Source: Podospora pseudocomata
Lineage: Eukaryota > Ascomycota > Sordariomycetes > Sordariales > Podosporaceae
Assembly (NCBI RefSeq): GCF_035222375.1
Contig: NC_085891.1
Location: forward strand, 1,426,001 to 1,490,000
DNA length: 64,000 nucleotides
Direction of reading: 5' to 3'
Shown here: piece after piece, positions 35,113 to 45,779 of the stretch
Layout: each line of letters opens with the position of its first letter
How positions within the stretch are numbered: the stretch's first letter is position 1
Program-made: the position numbers and the translations under genes
Notes under the pieces: generated by a model
The model's database searches: none
What the model was told of the DNA's origin: nothing
Seen by the model: the letters and a program-made list of their open reading frames with translations, nothing else

Positions 35113-38100
35113 GCTGGTGCCCGGCAATACAGGAACGGATGGCTTCCTCCTGCCTGCCCACCGTGATGAAATGCTGTTACCCCTATTCAATGATGATCCT
35201 TCAGCTTGCTCGCATGTCGTGGTAAGCCACAGAACGGGTCTGAGCTTGTCGAGGTAGCCTCGAGCACACACACTTGCTGACAGAACACGCCCGCGGCAAC
35301 GGCAACGGCAAGGCCAGAAAGCTGTAGCTGGTGGACGTGGCCCGAACTGAGGGAAGTTTGGACGGGCTTGAGCACAAGCGGAGTGATCCGGTGGTGAAGT
35401 GTTTGAATTCCGCCGTGGGTAACCTTCACATAGGTATACTTTCTAGCACCAACAAGGGGGAGGGGAGGAAGGGGGAGAGCCCAGAGTGGGGAGGGGGTGG
35501 CTCTAGGGTAATCTATCGGTATGTGTACGTACGGTAAGTACGGCACCTGTCCACAGCCAAGAAATCCCAGAAGCCTTGCCCGATCAAGTCCACAACTCGC
35601 GCGGAGTCTCTCGGGGCCGGCCCCGCTGATGCCCGCTTGGATGGGTGATGCTGGAGTCCCAAGCACGAGCACGCCAGATACCCAGCCAGAGGTGGGACAG
35701 GCAGAAAAATTGGACGCCGACACGAAATGTTTGGATGAGTTATCAGGATCCCGCAGCAAAAATGGCCCTGTCAGTGGGCCCGCCGTAGGGATACGTTTGG
35801 CAACAAGAGAACAGTTCGAAGAGGATCTGAAAACCGTCGAGGGGCGCGACGTCAGGGAGGGGCCGCTGCTGGTTCGGTCTAGTGTGACACGGACGCGAGA
35901 CGAAGCAAGCCTTCTTGCTGGTAGTGGTGTGGTAGTCTACCTACTCTTGCGGAGGAACTGTCGCAGATACCATGAGGGATTGAAGAAAAGCCAACCGCGG
36001 CGGGGATAAGAAATGCCGTCAAAAAATATCCAACCGTAACCGCAAAGCCAATTGAGAAATATTGTACGTAGTAGTCCGGACTCGCCGTTGACCAGCATCC
36101 CATCCCGAGAGATTGACAACACCGATGATCTAACGCCAACAGGCAAGTGATGGGGTTCGATGACTGAACCGCAGAGTGTGCCTTGCCTGTCTGTCTGGCA
36201 TGTCGGATGTGTAAGAGGGCCAAGACTGTCCCCAAGGTAGAACAAATCCTGGGCTCGCGCGATGGTCAAGAATTGGGGTCGTCTGGTTGGCCAACGAAGG
36301 GGTCTCCAAGCGGTGGGGGACCCCTGATGACGGGGCTGTCAAGGATCATATCAACGTCGATGAGATCAAAGCTTGGGCTTTGAGGAACACCCATCAAACA
36401 ACTCCCGACGGGAGTCATCCTCCGCGTATAGCGTACCTACCTATGTTAGTGTAGACCCCAGAAGTCAGTTTGTACATGTGTGCTGGATCTGCCATCGGTG
36501 CCATCTCAACTACGAGCACCACTCTACCTGCAGGTATGTAGGTAATCCTGTACATGGCTGTGTGACAAGGAGTGTGAGTAAGCAGAGCTGTGAGGCGACC
36601 AAGAGATAATAGACAGAGACGGCAGGACACGAGGATAGGAGCGCGTGCGATGTCTCGTTGAGCCAGTCCAGAATCAGCAGCTGCTATTTTTTTTCATTAT
36701 TTGTTTTGCGGGGAAGCTGGCTGCACGAGGCCTCTGTATAAAGCAGGGCGACGTAAGACGATGATGCGGGCTGTAGAGAAAAGACGGGTAGCGGGATGGC
36801 GGGAGAATTGGGTTGTGCAGTTGCGGGTATTTTCGAGCATCTCTATGTCTCGGTCCCACCATCCATGCCACATTGACAGTGGCCCGTCTGGTTGTTGACA
36901 AGACCTCTCTGCTGGTCTCCTCCAACTTCAGGAACCGAACCGTCCAGACTTCAGGCACTTGCTGGGCATCCAGTGGAGAGTCATCGTCAACCAGTTGCTT
37001 GCTGGTCACGGCCCAAGAACCCCAAGAGCGAACGCCAGGACGCGCCAGAGCGCCAAGTGTCTGCTGTGTGCGCTCGGCGGCTGCATGTTGGCGAAGAGGG
37101 ACGAAAGGGATGGCGGCCAATATCATCTAGTGGGAATTCCGAGGAGTCGAAGGCTTATTCCCGAGTTGAGCTCGCGAGCGATCGAGGAGAGGGGGCTGGG
37201 GAGTCCATCCTCGAGCTCTTGAGTTAATGCAGTGACAATGTTGAGCGTCTGTGGTGCTCTCCCACACCCCGCCCCAGATATACAATAGTGTACACCATAA
37301 TGTCGCAGAACCACCACATTCCGCGTTAGTCTAGCCGCCTGCTGGTAACTGTTGATCAGTGGGGGAACAAGCACTATCGACCCAATGCGTGTGCCTGTCC
37401 CAGGCGCCATGGAGAAGCTTCATCTTTCGGGGAGACGGCACGCCTGTGCCTGACATCTGGGAACGGGCGGCGATTGGCTCCCCCTTCAGGATGGGGGGAA
37501 AACGTCGCAGTTGAAACGGCAGGGCGTCAAGCAGCAGTCGAGCATCTCGTGAAAACTCTTCCAGGTTCCAAGAGGGCCGACAACCGCGGCCGTGGGCAGG
37601 TGTGTTCGCAAGCTGTGCTTCCAATGTCGTTGTGGGAAAAACGGAGCGTCAAAAAGATTGCATCCTTGTGGAGATGCCAAGACACTGAGGGGCCTCGCTA
37701 ACATCTCGGCAAGGGCTCGGCACACGTCAGAGCCTGGCTTGCAACGGAAATCAGGTCATTTGTACATCAGTACATGCGGGCACTATTCCGCTTTGGACCG
37801 CCCGTAGACCTGTCGGCGAACCACAGCGCCGCCCTGCAACGCAGACTTTTCGCAAGAGGTTAGGCATATACCTCTGCCACGGTTATTAATGTTAGCGCGA
37901 CAAGGGTCTTTTGGTAGAAGTTGCGCTGGCCGCACTAACATTTACTTCGCCTGCGGCATTGTAGAGTAGAGATAAACGACAGCAGTCGACGCCCAAAACC
38001 ACCTGCTGTATAAAACTTTTCGGTGCAGGATGGTTCTCTTGCAAACCACACCCCGATTCGCTTACCTTTTCCGTCTTGCGGTTAGACACTTTGATAGTTG

Positions 38101-39318
38101 TAGTAGTACCAAACTGATAGCGATGGAGTCCCTCAACAATTCCACTTATTGCACCGTATCCCCGTATCCCCGTATCCCAAGCATCTAGCGCCCACATCCC
38201 GAGGCAGTCCGAAGAGAGAGAAGGGCAACGCATGGACGTTCTGGTGGGTTGTGGTCATGTGCCTCTCTGCAGTGCTGCTTGCCCTTGCAAGCCCAGCAAG
38301 GCGGCCTGTCAGCCTTGCGGGAATCGTGCCGTCTTTTGGGGCGGAACCATCAAAAATGTTCCGAGATATCCGTGATCCTGGCTGCCTAGACTGTTATCCC
38401 CTGTCAGAGCGAGCCTAACCTGGCAAAATCAAGATGGAAAAGTTGCGAATCTCATCTGCATACCAAGGCCACCCGTCTGTCGCATCCATTTGCTTGTGCT
38501 TCCACCATGGGCTGAGTGGTGTCTCGTCGACAAAACGAGCCTCTAACAGATCTTAACGAGACGGTAATCCACAGCAGTTGCGAGATTCCAGGTTGTTTAA
38601 AGTCGCCAAGGTCCACTCGGCTATCGCCGAACCAATTGCACGACAACCAACCGATGACTCGGTGAGCTAGATACCGTTCTGAGAACTTTTGAAAGCTTGC
38701 GGTGAAGTTTGTAGCGAACGATGAATCCCAACAGGGAGGAGGTGCGTATAGTCGGCTAATCGATGAGTCTGAGGACGGCCCCAAACCGGAGTATGTCTAT
38801 GCATTATTTGCCTTGGCAAAAGTCGACCGTTTTTACAACCTGAATCGAGAAGCTTATCATTCAACACGGAATAAAATGGAGAACCGAAAAGGGGTGTAAC
38901 TAAATCGCGGGATTCGGAGATGCTGTGTTGACATGAGCTTCAAAATGAGCCGTAACAACGATATCCTTGAGAGAGGCATTCACATGACAAAAATGACTTT
39001 TTGTAGATACGGCGGCTCTGGGTGGACATCAAGCGACTGAAGGTTCAAGGTGAGCAAAGGACGCAGGGCCAGGGACGGTGTCTCCGGTGAGTTCCGTAAT
39101 CCGTACCTATGCCCCGCACCGGTTCCCCACCATACCGTGCCTACCCCACCATCCGCCAACGAGAGCTCCATCTTATCGCCAGGCTGCAGCTAGCTGGCCA
39201 TCCATCAACTTATCTCTCGTCCAGCCTTGCCTAAACCATCGACGTCAACCAGGCCCAGGTATCGCAACATCTTCTCAGCCTTGCGTTCTCGACTCCATTC
39301 ACAAAACCAGCCGCAAAG
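35113..39318. other. gene-free 4.2-kb stretch upstream of Zn2Cys6 gene
   Basis: No family-like reading frame on either strand. The left part should hold the Zn2Cys6 promoter and a possibly long leader, the last few hundred bases the csn-1 promoter. A small GTATCCCC tandem (three units) lies near 38155-38178. Confidence 0.5.
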
Positions 39319-40903
39319 ATGGCTGACCCTCTGCTGGAGTTCTTCACCCAGATGGACATCCAGGGTGGTGTTGTCGTTCAGGGTGAGTGTGCCCCTCTTC
39401 AACGACCGAACCCCGCGATCCATCTCCCATTGCAATATCACCATTACGATCAACAACGGTAACTAATTAGTATGTACTAGATTCCCCCAAATTTGATCTC
39501 GATCTCTATATCCAAAACTATCGCGGCCGTACCAGATTCGACCGTCTCCTCCTCATCGGCCGTAGCTCAGTAAAGCTCTGCGTCGAAGCTCTCAAGGCCG
39601 CCCTCGCCGAAGCCAAGCGTGGCCGCGACACCCAGCGATACAGAGACGTTTTTGAATACCTTCGCGTAGCTGCTCCCAATGACCCCGATGCCGTCTTTGA
39701 TAAGAAATGGGTAGACAGGCAGGACGTCGCCAACCATGAAGAGACCCAACGGCTGCTCACCGAGCTAAAGGGATATAAGAACAACCTTGTCAAGGAGAGC
39801 ATCCGGGTAAGCATCACCAACCCTTCTTTCACGCAAACCATTCTAACCGCATGCCAAACAAAAGATGGGCAACGAAGAGCTAGCCAAACATTACGAAGCA
39901 ATCGGCGACCTCAACGCGGCCTCTGAGCACTACTCCAAAATGCGCCCCGACGTCTCCACGGCGAAGCACGTCATCGACGTCGGCAAGCACCTCGTCCGCG
40001 TGGCCATCCAAAGAAGAGAGTGGAGCATGGTCGCGCCCCATCTCGTGAAGATGACGCTCGGGGGGCAGTACCCCGAAGAAGAGCGCAACGCCCAACCGTT
40101 CATCCGCGCAGCTTCTGGCATCGCCCTCCTCGGCCAAGAAAAATACTGGGAAGCGGCCCTCTCCTTTCTCGACGCCGACCCAAACGTCCCGCCAAAAGCC
40201 TACAATGAACTCGCCAGCCGTAACGACATTGCCGTCTATGGCGGTTTGCTTGCGCTGGCGACAATGGACCGCAAGCAGCTCCAGAGTATGGTATTGGAGA
40301 ACCAGAATTTCAGAGTGTTTCTGGAACCGGAGCCACACATCAGACGGGCGGTGACGATGTTTGTTAATGGGAGGTATTCGGCTTGCATTGAGATTTTGGA
40401 GGGGTACAGGACGGATTATCTGCTGGACATCTACCTCCAGAAGCACGTCAGCAAGATTTATGCCAAGATCAGGAGCAAGTGTGTGGTGCAGTATCTGATT
40501 CCGTTTTCGTGCGTGAGCTTGGACACGCTGGAGAAGGCGTTTGGGAGTCCGGAGAGGCCGATTGAGGAGGAGCTGGCGGTGATGATTGAGGAGGGGGTCT
40601 TGGAGGCGAGGATTGATGGGATTGAGAGGGTAAGCTTTACTGCCTTTTTTTTTTTGGATTGTCATACGGTGTGCTAATGATGAAAAACAGCTCGTCAACA
40701 CAGTTAAGATTGACCCGAGAGCTCAAATGCAGGCTTCGGCATTGGTTTCTGCCGAGAATTACGAGAAGCAGGCTATTGAGCGGTTGAGAAGGATGGCGAT
40801 TGCGGCTGCGGATTTGGAGCTGATGCCGACCAAGAAGCAGGGGTTGCATCTCCCGCTTGGTGGTGATATTTCTTTTGGGGATCAGGAGATTGTGATGGGT
40901 TGA
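39319..40903 (+). CDS. csn-1: COP9 signalosome subunit 1
   Basis: PCI subunit of the COP9 signalosome, which removes Nedd8 from cullin ubiquitin ligases and affects development and light response in filamentous fungi. Exons are 39319-39382, 39481-39806, 39865-40629 and 40691-40903, giving 455 residues. Family segments are DLDLYIQNYRGRTRFDRLLL, NEELAKHYEAIGDLNAASEH and the PCI domain at about 220-400 (VVQYLIPFSCVSLDTLEKAF and EELAVMIEEGVLEARIDGIE). The length is normal. The acceptor of exon 3 is AAAAG before ATGGGC. Codons change from C-ending to G/T-ending near 40260. Convergent with prp18; stop codons are 332 bp apart. Confidence 0.93.
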
Positions 40904-41235
40904 GACAGACAAGTCAGGGTTAGGGATTATTATGATATGAAACGAAACGGGATAGCATTGATTTTTGAGTTTTTGTTTTTGGCGTTGCCCGTTTGCGTAT
41001 ACCGGGTAAAGGGAAAAGGAGTATGGGGATAAGCATAGTAGTTATGAGACATTGAGAATCCACGAGTACAGCACGAAGGCTGAATCCCGGAATCAAACTG
41101 AGATCATCTCTTAATTTGCCCTTGCTGATTAGTTTCTCCAAAACTGAGGTTTTCTAGTTGTTCCATTTTTATGTTGGGGTATCATTTGTTCTACAGGATT
41201 TCCCACCTTCCCACATTTTCCCGTTTTCTTTCTGT
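40904..41235. other. convergent 3' spacer csn-1 / prp18
   Basis: 332 bp between two stop codons, T-rich, expected to hold both 3' untranslated regions. Nothing else seen. Confidence 0.5.
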
Positions 41236-42321
41236 CTACCCCATCAACTGCCTAATATCCTCGGGCGGCCACCTCACCTGCGCAAACGTCAAGCACCGCT
41301 TGATGCTCTGCAGATACTTTCTCGTCACCTCGCTCCCCATGATATGCCCCCTCTCTCCGTTATGGAGCTTTTCTCTTGCGCTACGTTCGTGGATACCAAC
41401 CATGGTGACACCAATCGGCCAGGCGGCCTTTCCGATGCTCAGCCGTAGATACCCATCATTGGCATCGACGTATCTCTTTTCCTGGGCAGCCTTGACAATC
41501 TCCACGATGGCTTCCAGGATACTCTCGTCTAGGCCCCCCTTTTCGAAAAGCCGGAATAACGGCGCCATATTTTCCTTGGATGACACCATGGCGTTGATTG
41601 CTTGCTGGCCGGCGGTGGTGTCGGCGTTGTCTTCTCTTGCGAGCGCGGCTTCCCACTCGCGGAGGATCATGTTGAAGTAAGAGGCCAACTGGCGGTAGAG
41701 GTACTTCCTTGCCTTCCTGTCGGTAGCTGGAGGGATCTTGTCCGGTACTTTCATGTCCTTTTCCTCGACAGGGAGGAGTTTGGTAGCGATTGGACCTGCA
41801 GAAAGAGACTTTGGTCTGGTAACCTTTCTGTAACGACGTAACCTTGAAACGTGGGACTCTCCGAACAATATCGCCGGCTGGCCTAGCTCTCGGAGTTTGG
41901 ACTTGAGTTCATCATCGGGGATGTCGGTGTGGTCTTGTTCGTCGTCGGAAGAGGCGTCAGAGTCGGGTTTGGGGGTGGCGGAGGAGTCGTCGTCGGTCTT
42001 GGGGGGGAGTTCTGGTAGGCCTAGACGTTTCCTTCGGGCTCGTTCCTCTTCGGCTTCTTTGGCTTCTCTGCGGAGCCGGGATTCCTCGGCGAGTTTCTGG
42101 CGTTTCTCCTCGCGGGCTTTGGCTTCCTCGGCGGCTTCCTCCTCGCGCTTGCGTTTGGCGGCTGCTCTGGCGGCTCGTTGTTCTTCGAGGGCCTTTTGCT
42201 CGGCTAGGTAGGCTGCTTGGCGTTGGGCTTCGGCTTCGCGGCGGGAGATGTACTTTTGGGGTTTTTCCTTTTCTGGTTCTTTCTTGGCTATCTCCTTAGC
42301 CATGAGAGAGGCAAAGTCCAT
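41236..42321 (-). CDS. prp18: pre-mRNA-splicing factor Prp18
   Basis: U5 snRNP-associated second-step splicing factor. Single exon, 361 residues, starting MDFASLMAKEIAKKEPEKEK. Residues 20-110 form a charged Glu/Lys/Arg/Ala coiled region. The PRP4/SFM-type motif lies near 140-170 (LGQPAILFGESHVSRLRRYR). The Prp18 helical domain spans about 210-350 and includes YLYRQLASYFNMILREWE and the conserved loop near DGYLRLSIGKAAWPIGVTMV. The length fits the family. Convergent with csn-1. Confidence 0.94.
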   Translation of the reverse strand: MDFASLMAKEIAKKEPEKEKPQKYISRREAEAQRQAAYLAEQKALEEQRAARAAAKRKREEEAAEEAKAREEKRQKLAEESRLRREAKEAEEERARRKRLGLPELPPKTDDDSSATPKPDSDASSDDEQDHTDIPDDELKSKLRELGQPAILFGESHVSRLRRYRKVTRPKSLSAGPIATKLLPVEEKDMKVPDKIPPATDRKARKYLYRQLASYFNMILREWEAALAREDNADTTAGQQAINAMVSSKENMAPLFRLFEKGGLDESILEAIVEIVKAAQEKRYVDANDGYLRLSIGKAAWPIGVTMVGIHERSAREKLHNGERGHIMGSEVTRKYLQSIKRCLTFAQVRWPPEDIRQLMG

Positions 42322-43008
42322 GGTGGGTGGTGGGTGGTGGGTGGTGTGTTGATATATGGTGTTGGTGATGGGTGAAAGCCTTGTGGTGTGTCCTGGGGGT
42401 TGGATATCAGGGTCTAGCGAACCGTTGGAAGCCGGGGAAAAGGCTGGAAAGGGGGTCTCACACAGTCAAAACAAGAGGTGAGGTTGGAAATGGAGAGATG
42501 AGGTTCCGGGAGCTGCAAGTGTTCGGGGAGTGCTCCGCTAAATAAGGTCGGCCCCAATGTCGTTGCACTAGCGTGATGCGGGAAGAGTGCTGCGCCACGA
42601 TCTGGACCCACTTTGTTGACGGATCGGCACCGGCAGGCAAGACAGGTACTGAGGTACTCAACACGGACACACCCTGCTTGTGACAAGAACTTCACGCCCC
42701 CTGGGCTGGTTGTGGATGATATCCTCAGTCTCTGTTTCCCAAGGTGGCCCGCGAACCGGGGCAGCCGGGTCGAACCTTCAGGCCGGAGTGGAGGAGAGTG
42801 AAAGCTTATCTTAGAAGGAGCCTTCCACCGCTAGGGAAGCCATTGCCCTGGGGCGTGTAACTTAAAATACGCTTTCCGAAGTCCTCAAAATCATGACAAG
42901 TCTTGTTTTCTTTCCCATAAAATTTCTAAACTTGCCCAAATCATCTTACTACTCGTGCCCCGCGAACAAGGAGCTCTGTAAGCCATCATTGGCAGCCGTC
43001 TTATCATC
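42322..43008. other. divergent intergenic prp18 / SAP18
   Basis: 687-bp bidirectional promoter region; no other feature recognised. Confidence 0.45.
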
Positions 43009-44179
43009 ATGTCTTCATCAAATGGAGCCCAGAAACCAATCCACTCCAGAGTGAAACTTTTCTACCGCATCAATGTTCCCCATGAGTATGTCATCTCAAG
43101 ACTATGTATTGTGCTTGATACCGGTCAGCAAAGCTAACTGTACCTGTGTGATAGGCCAGAAGAATTTATCCAGGACCCCTTGCCTGCACATGTTGAGCTT
43201 GATATCCCAATGACATGGTATGACGTCGTCCAACTCTGGCCTTATTAGGCTTGCCAGTCAGCTCAGCTAACATTGTACTCTTGACAGCACAGTCAAAGAC
43301 CTGGCTGATATCATGGAGAAGAACTCGAGAAAAATCATCCCTTCTCTTTCCGTCGGCACCCGGCTCTGCTTCCGCACTATGGACCGGTCAATTTACAGCA
43401 CAAAGCCAAAATACCTTCCGTCACCTTACGGCAGTTACGTTATCGGTCGAGGTTACCCAGGAATCGATTTACCCGCACGAGACGAGAATGACCCAGCGAG
43501 CCCCAAGCCAAAGCTCCGATGGCTGGATGGCGCTTACATTGTCTGTACCATCTTTCCGCCACTACCCAGCGACGAAGACGAACTCATTGTACCACCTGCG
43601 CTGCCGCATAAGATCAGCAGGCTAGGGCCTGATCAGCCTGGAAAGGGTATCGTAGTAGGGGGTGACCGGACGGCAAATGGAAAGGGAAAAGGACGTGAAG
43701 ACGAGGATGAGGATCCCCGTCCGCCGCGCCGCGGCAACACCCGTGTCTCCAAGGGTACGTCAAGGGGACCTACTTCAAGAACGCGGGACAATGATCGCCG
43801 AGCTAATTAGGAGTTTGAATCCCGAGAAGATGCCTCGGGGGGTGGAGTCCACGGTCAGAAGAATGGTGTAGGGGGTTGTGTTGATGAGATGATAAATTCG
43901 GAAGTTGATCTGGAGTGGGAGGCCTTGAAACGTCAATTGCAAGACAATCCGGAGCGAGCCCTGGATGGCGTATTGGAGATCACAAGGCGTCTAGCCGCGT
44001 GTTTTCCTTCGAATGGATCTGGTGCTAAAGCCAGCAGGGCTGGTCCCAAGAAAGGCGAAGGATCTTCCAACAATACAGCCAGAGCGAGAGATAAAGGCAA
44101 GGAAAAAGAAAAGGAGGATCCCAAGACACCGGAGAGTTGGAAGCCCTATGAATATGACCGTTTCCAGAAGAAGAAATAG
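43009..44179 (+). CDS. SAP18-like Sin3-associated / ASAP complex protein
   Basis: Ubiquitin-like-fold protein related to SAP18, a partner of Sin3-histone deacetylase and of the exon-junction ASAP/PSAP complex. My model has exons 43009-43085, 43155-43217, 43288-43754 and 43830-44179 (318 residues). The SAP18 fold is at about 15-185: KLFYRINVP, LPAHVELDIPMTCTVKDL, IPSLSVGTRLCFRTMD, YVIGRGYPGIDL and WLDGAYIVCTIFPPLP. A charged, disordered tail ends in SWKPYEYDRFQKKK. The third intron (43755-43829, 75 bp) has donor GTACGT and a CTAAT branch site some 20 bp before an AAG acceptor. If it is not removed the protein ends at TAG 43810 (220 residues), yet the same frame stays open from 43811 to 44179. 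The fold is likely; the tail structure is uncertain. Confidence 0.75.
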
Positions 44180-45075
44180 CCTGATTGATAAAGGGCCTCT
44201 GTTGCGGTATCAAATTCTGTGTTAGAAACCACCGCATCACTACACAGCAGCGTAAATCAATCATAGAGCGACGAAGATCACCATAGAGCACCGGCAAAGA
44301 TTATGTTGTATTTTTAAGATTACGATAGATTACATACTGGGGGAAAATGAGGAGTGTGTTTTCCTAGCGCACTGTGTGTAGCCCAGGGCCCTATAAATTG
44401 TCTCTGAATGTCTATGAACTATCTTCCTGAGGCCTATTGATTATTCTGAAGGCCTGGCACAAGGCTGACGTCGACCAGGTGTGAGACTCCCGCAGCGTCA
44501 CACCTACCTACTTTCACGCAGCAAGTATTGGCCATTTCTAAACCACTGGTTTCACACCCTGGACGAAATAACTGGCATTGCAAGGCAGTAAAACATGGTC
44601 AACCGCATACTTTTACGTTTTTAAACAAGAATCATGTCTCTTGGTTGCCTTTTAAGGCCTGTTGGCTATCTTTGGACGAGGTTTGATTATATCTTGAGGC
44701 GTGGTTCAACACCCATGTTATCTGCTTCCAGTTACTTTGCGGTGACAGTTATTTTTGTCCAGTGCGTATTTTTTGGCGCCACCAGCCCTTACTATCTCTA
44801 TTAGCCACCTTGAATAACGACGGCATGTGTGGGTCTGTGATGCAGCGAGAGACACGCTTCACTGTGGAAGTGGTAAACTTTTATATATACGGGATTTGTC
44901 TGCCTCAGGCAATGATAACATATCCACAGTCACCAAAGCAAAGCACATCATTCTGATCTTGCACCCTAGAAATGGTTCTGTTGTGTAACCCCCCCTGACA
45001 GCTTGCTTTGTGTCTGTCTTTGACGCCCCCTTCTCATCAAGATATGTACACTTCCCCTCCGCTGGCCTCCCACGT
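44180..45075. other. convergent spacer SAP18 / complex I subunit
   Basis: Holds two 3' ends. An 8-bp perfect inverted repeat lies at 44477-44505, just after a TGACGTC motif at 44467. No gene supported. Confidence 0.45.
44477..44505. repeat. 8-bp perfect inverted repeat
   Basis: AGGTGTGA (44477-44484) and TCACACCT (44498-44505) are separated by 13 bp and can form a hairpin or a palindromic protein site. Located between two convergent genes. Confidence 0.6.
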
Positions 45076-45779
45076 TTAGCGCTCGGCGAGGAGATCTCCC
45101 CTGCGCTTTGCTCGGAGGTCCCAGGCGCCCTGATGGAAGAAATGATGTTAGGTTCGTATGAAAGTAAGTGAAAGAGGGGGAAACTAACATCCCACTTCCA
45201 GCCGATGTAACCCACGATTCCGGGGATGACAAAGACGTAGAGGGTGGTGAGGAAGCCGGTTCGGGGGGTCCAGCGGAAGTACTTGTAGCGATTGATTTGC
45301 ATGTCTGTGTGGGAGGTGTTAGAACATGTTTTGATGCTGTTTTTCCCACATCCCATGATCCCGAACATGACCGCTTGCTCGCTGAATCCGTTGCTTGCTT
45401 CGGTCTGGGGGGTGTAGGGCCGTAGTTCCCCTTTTTGTGTGTCTAAATATCGAACAATATCTCTCTAGTTGTAGACGTTGTTGTTCGTTTCGCATGACCG
45501 CCTCGCCTCACTCTGATCGACACTGTCTTCCGCTCAACTTTTCGGCATTGTCCCCTCAGATCCGGGAGCTTCAGGTTGTCTTTTCGCATCTCCAGTCTTT
45601 TGTCCACCAATCGTTCGTTCCTGCTGTCGGTCTCTCGTTTCACGGTCGGGTCTCGGTCTCGAATCTGGGGTTGGCGAAGCAGGCGGTCCACGGCCGTCTA
45701 TCACATCCAGATCTTCCAACAAGCATAATCAACAGAAACAAGACCACGTACTGTTCAACCGGACAAACGCCGGGTCCAT
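45076..45779 (-). CDS. NADH:ubiquinone oxidoreductase B15-type subunit (NDUFB4-like)
   Basis: Small single-pass accessory subunit of mitochondrial complex I in the inner membrane. Exons are 45752-45779, 45189-45304 and 45076-45129, giving 65 residues. The core MQINRYKYFRWTPRTGF is followed by one membrane helix (LTTLYVFVIPGIVGYIGWKW) and the C-terminal DLRAKRRGDLLAER, the pattern of the fungal family. The first exon codes nine residues (MDPAFVRLN) and matches the family start xLDPAxxR. Its 447-bp intron has a GTACGT donor and a CTAAC branch site 18 bp before CACAG. A downstream in-frame start within exon 2 would drop this piece. The second intron is 59 bp. Confidence 0.78.

Noticed and set aside
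39880-40701. 273-codon frame antisense to csn-1
   Set aside because: Shadow of exon 3 of a clear COP9 subunit gene.
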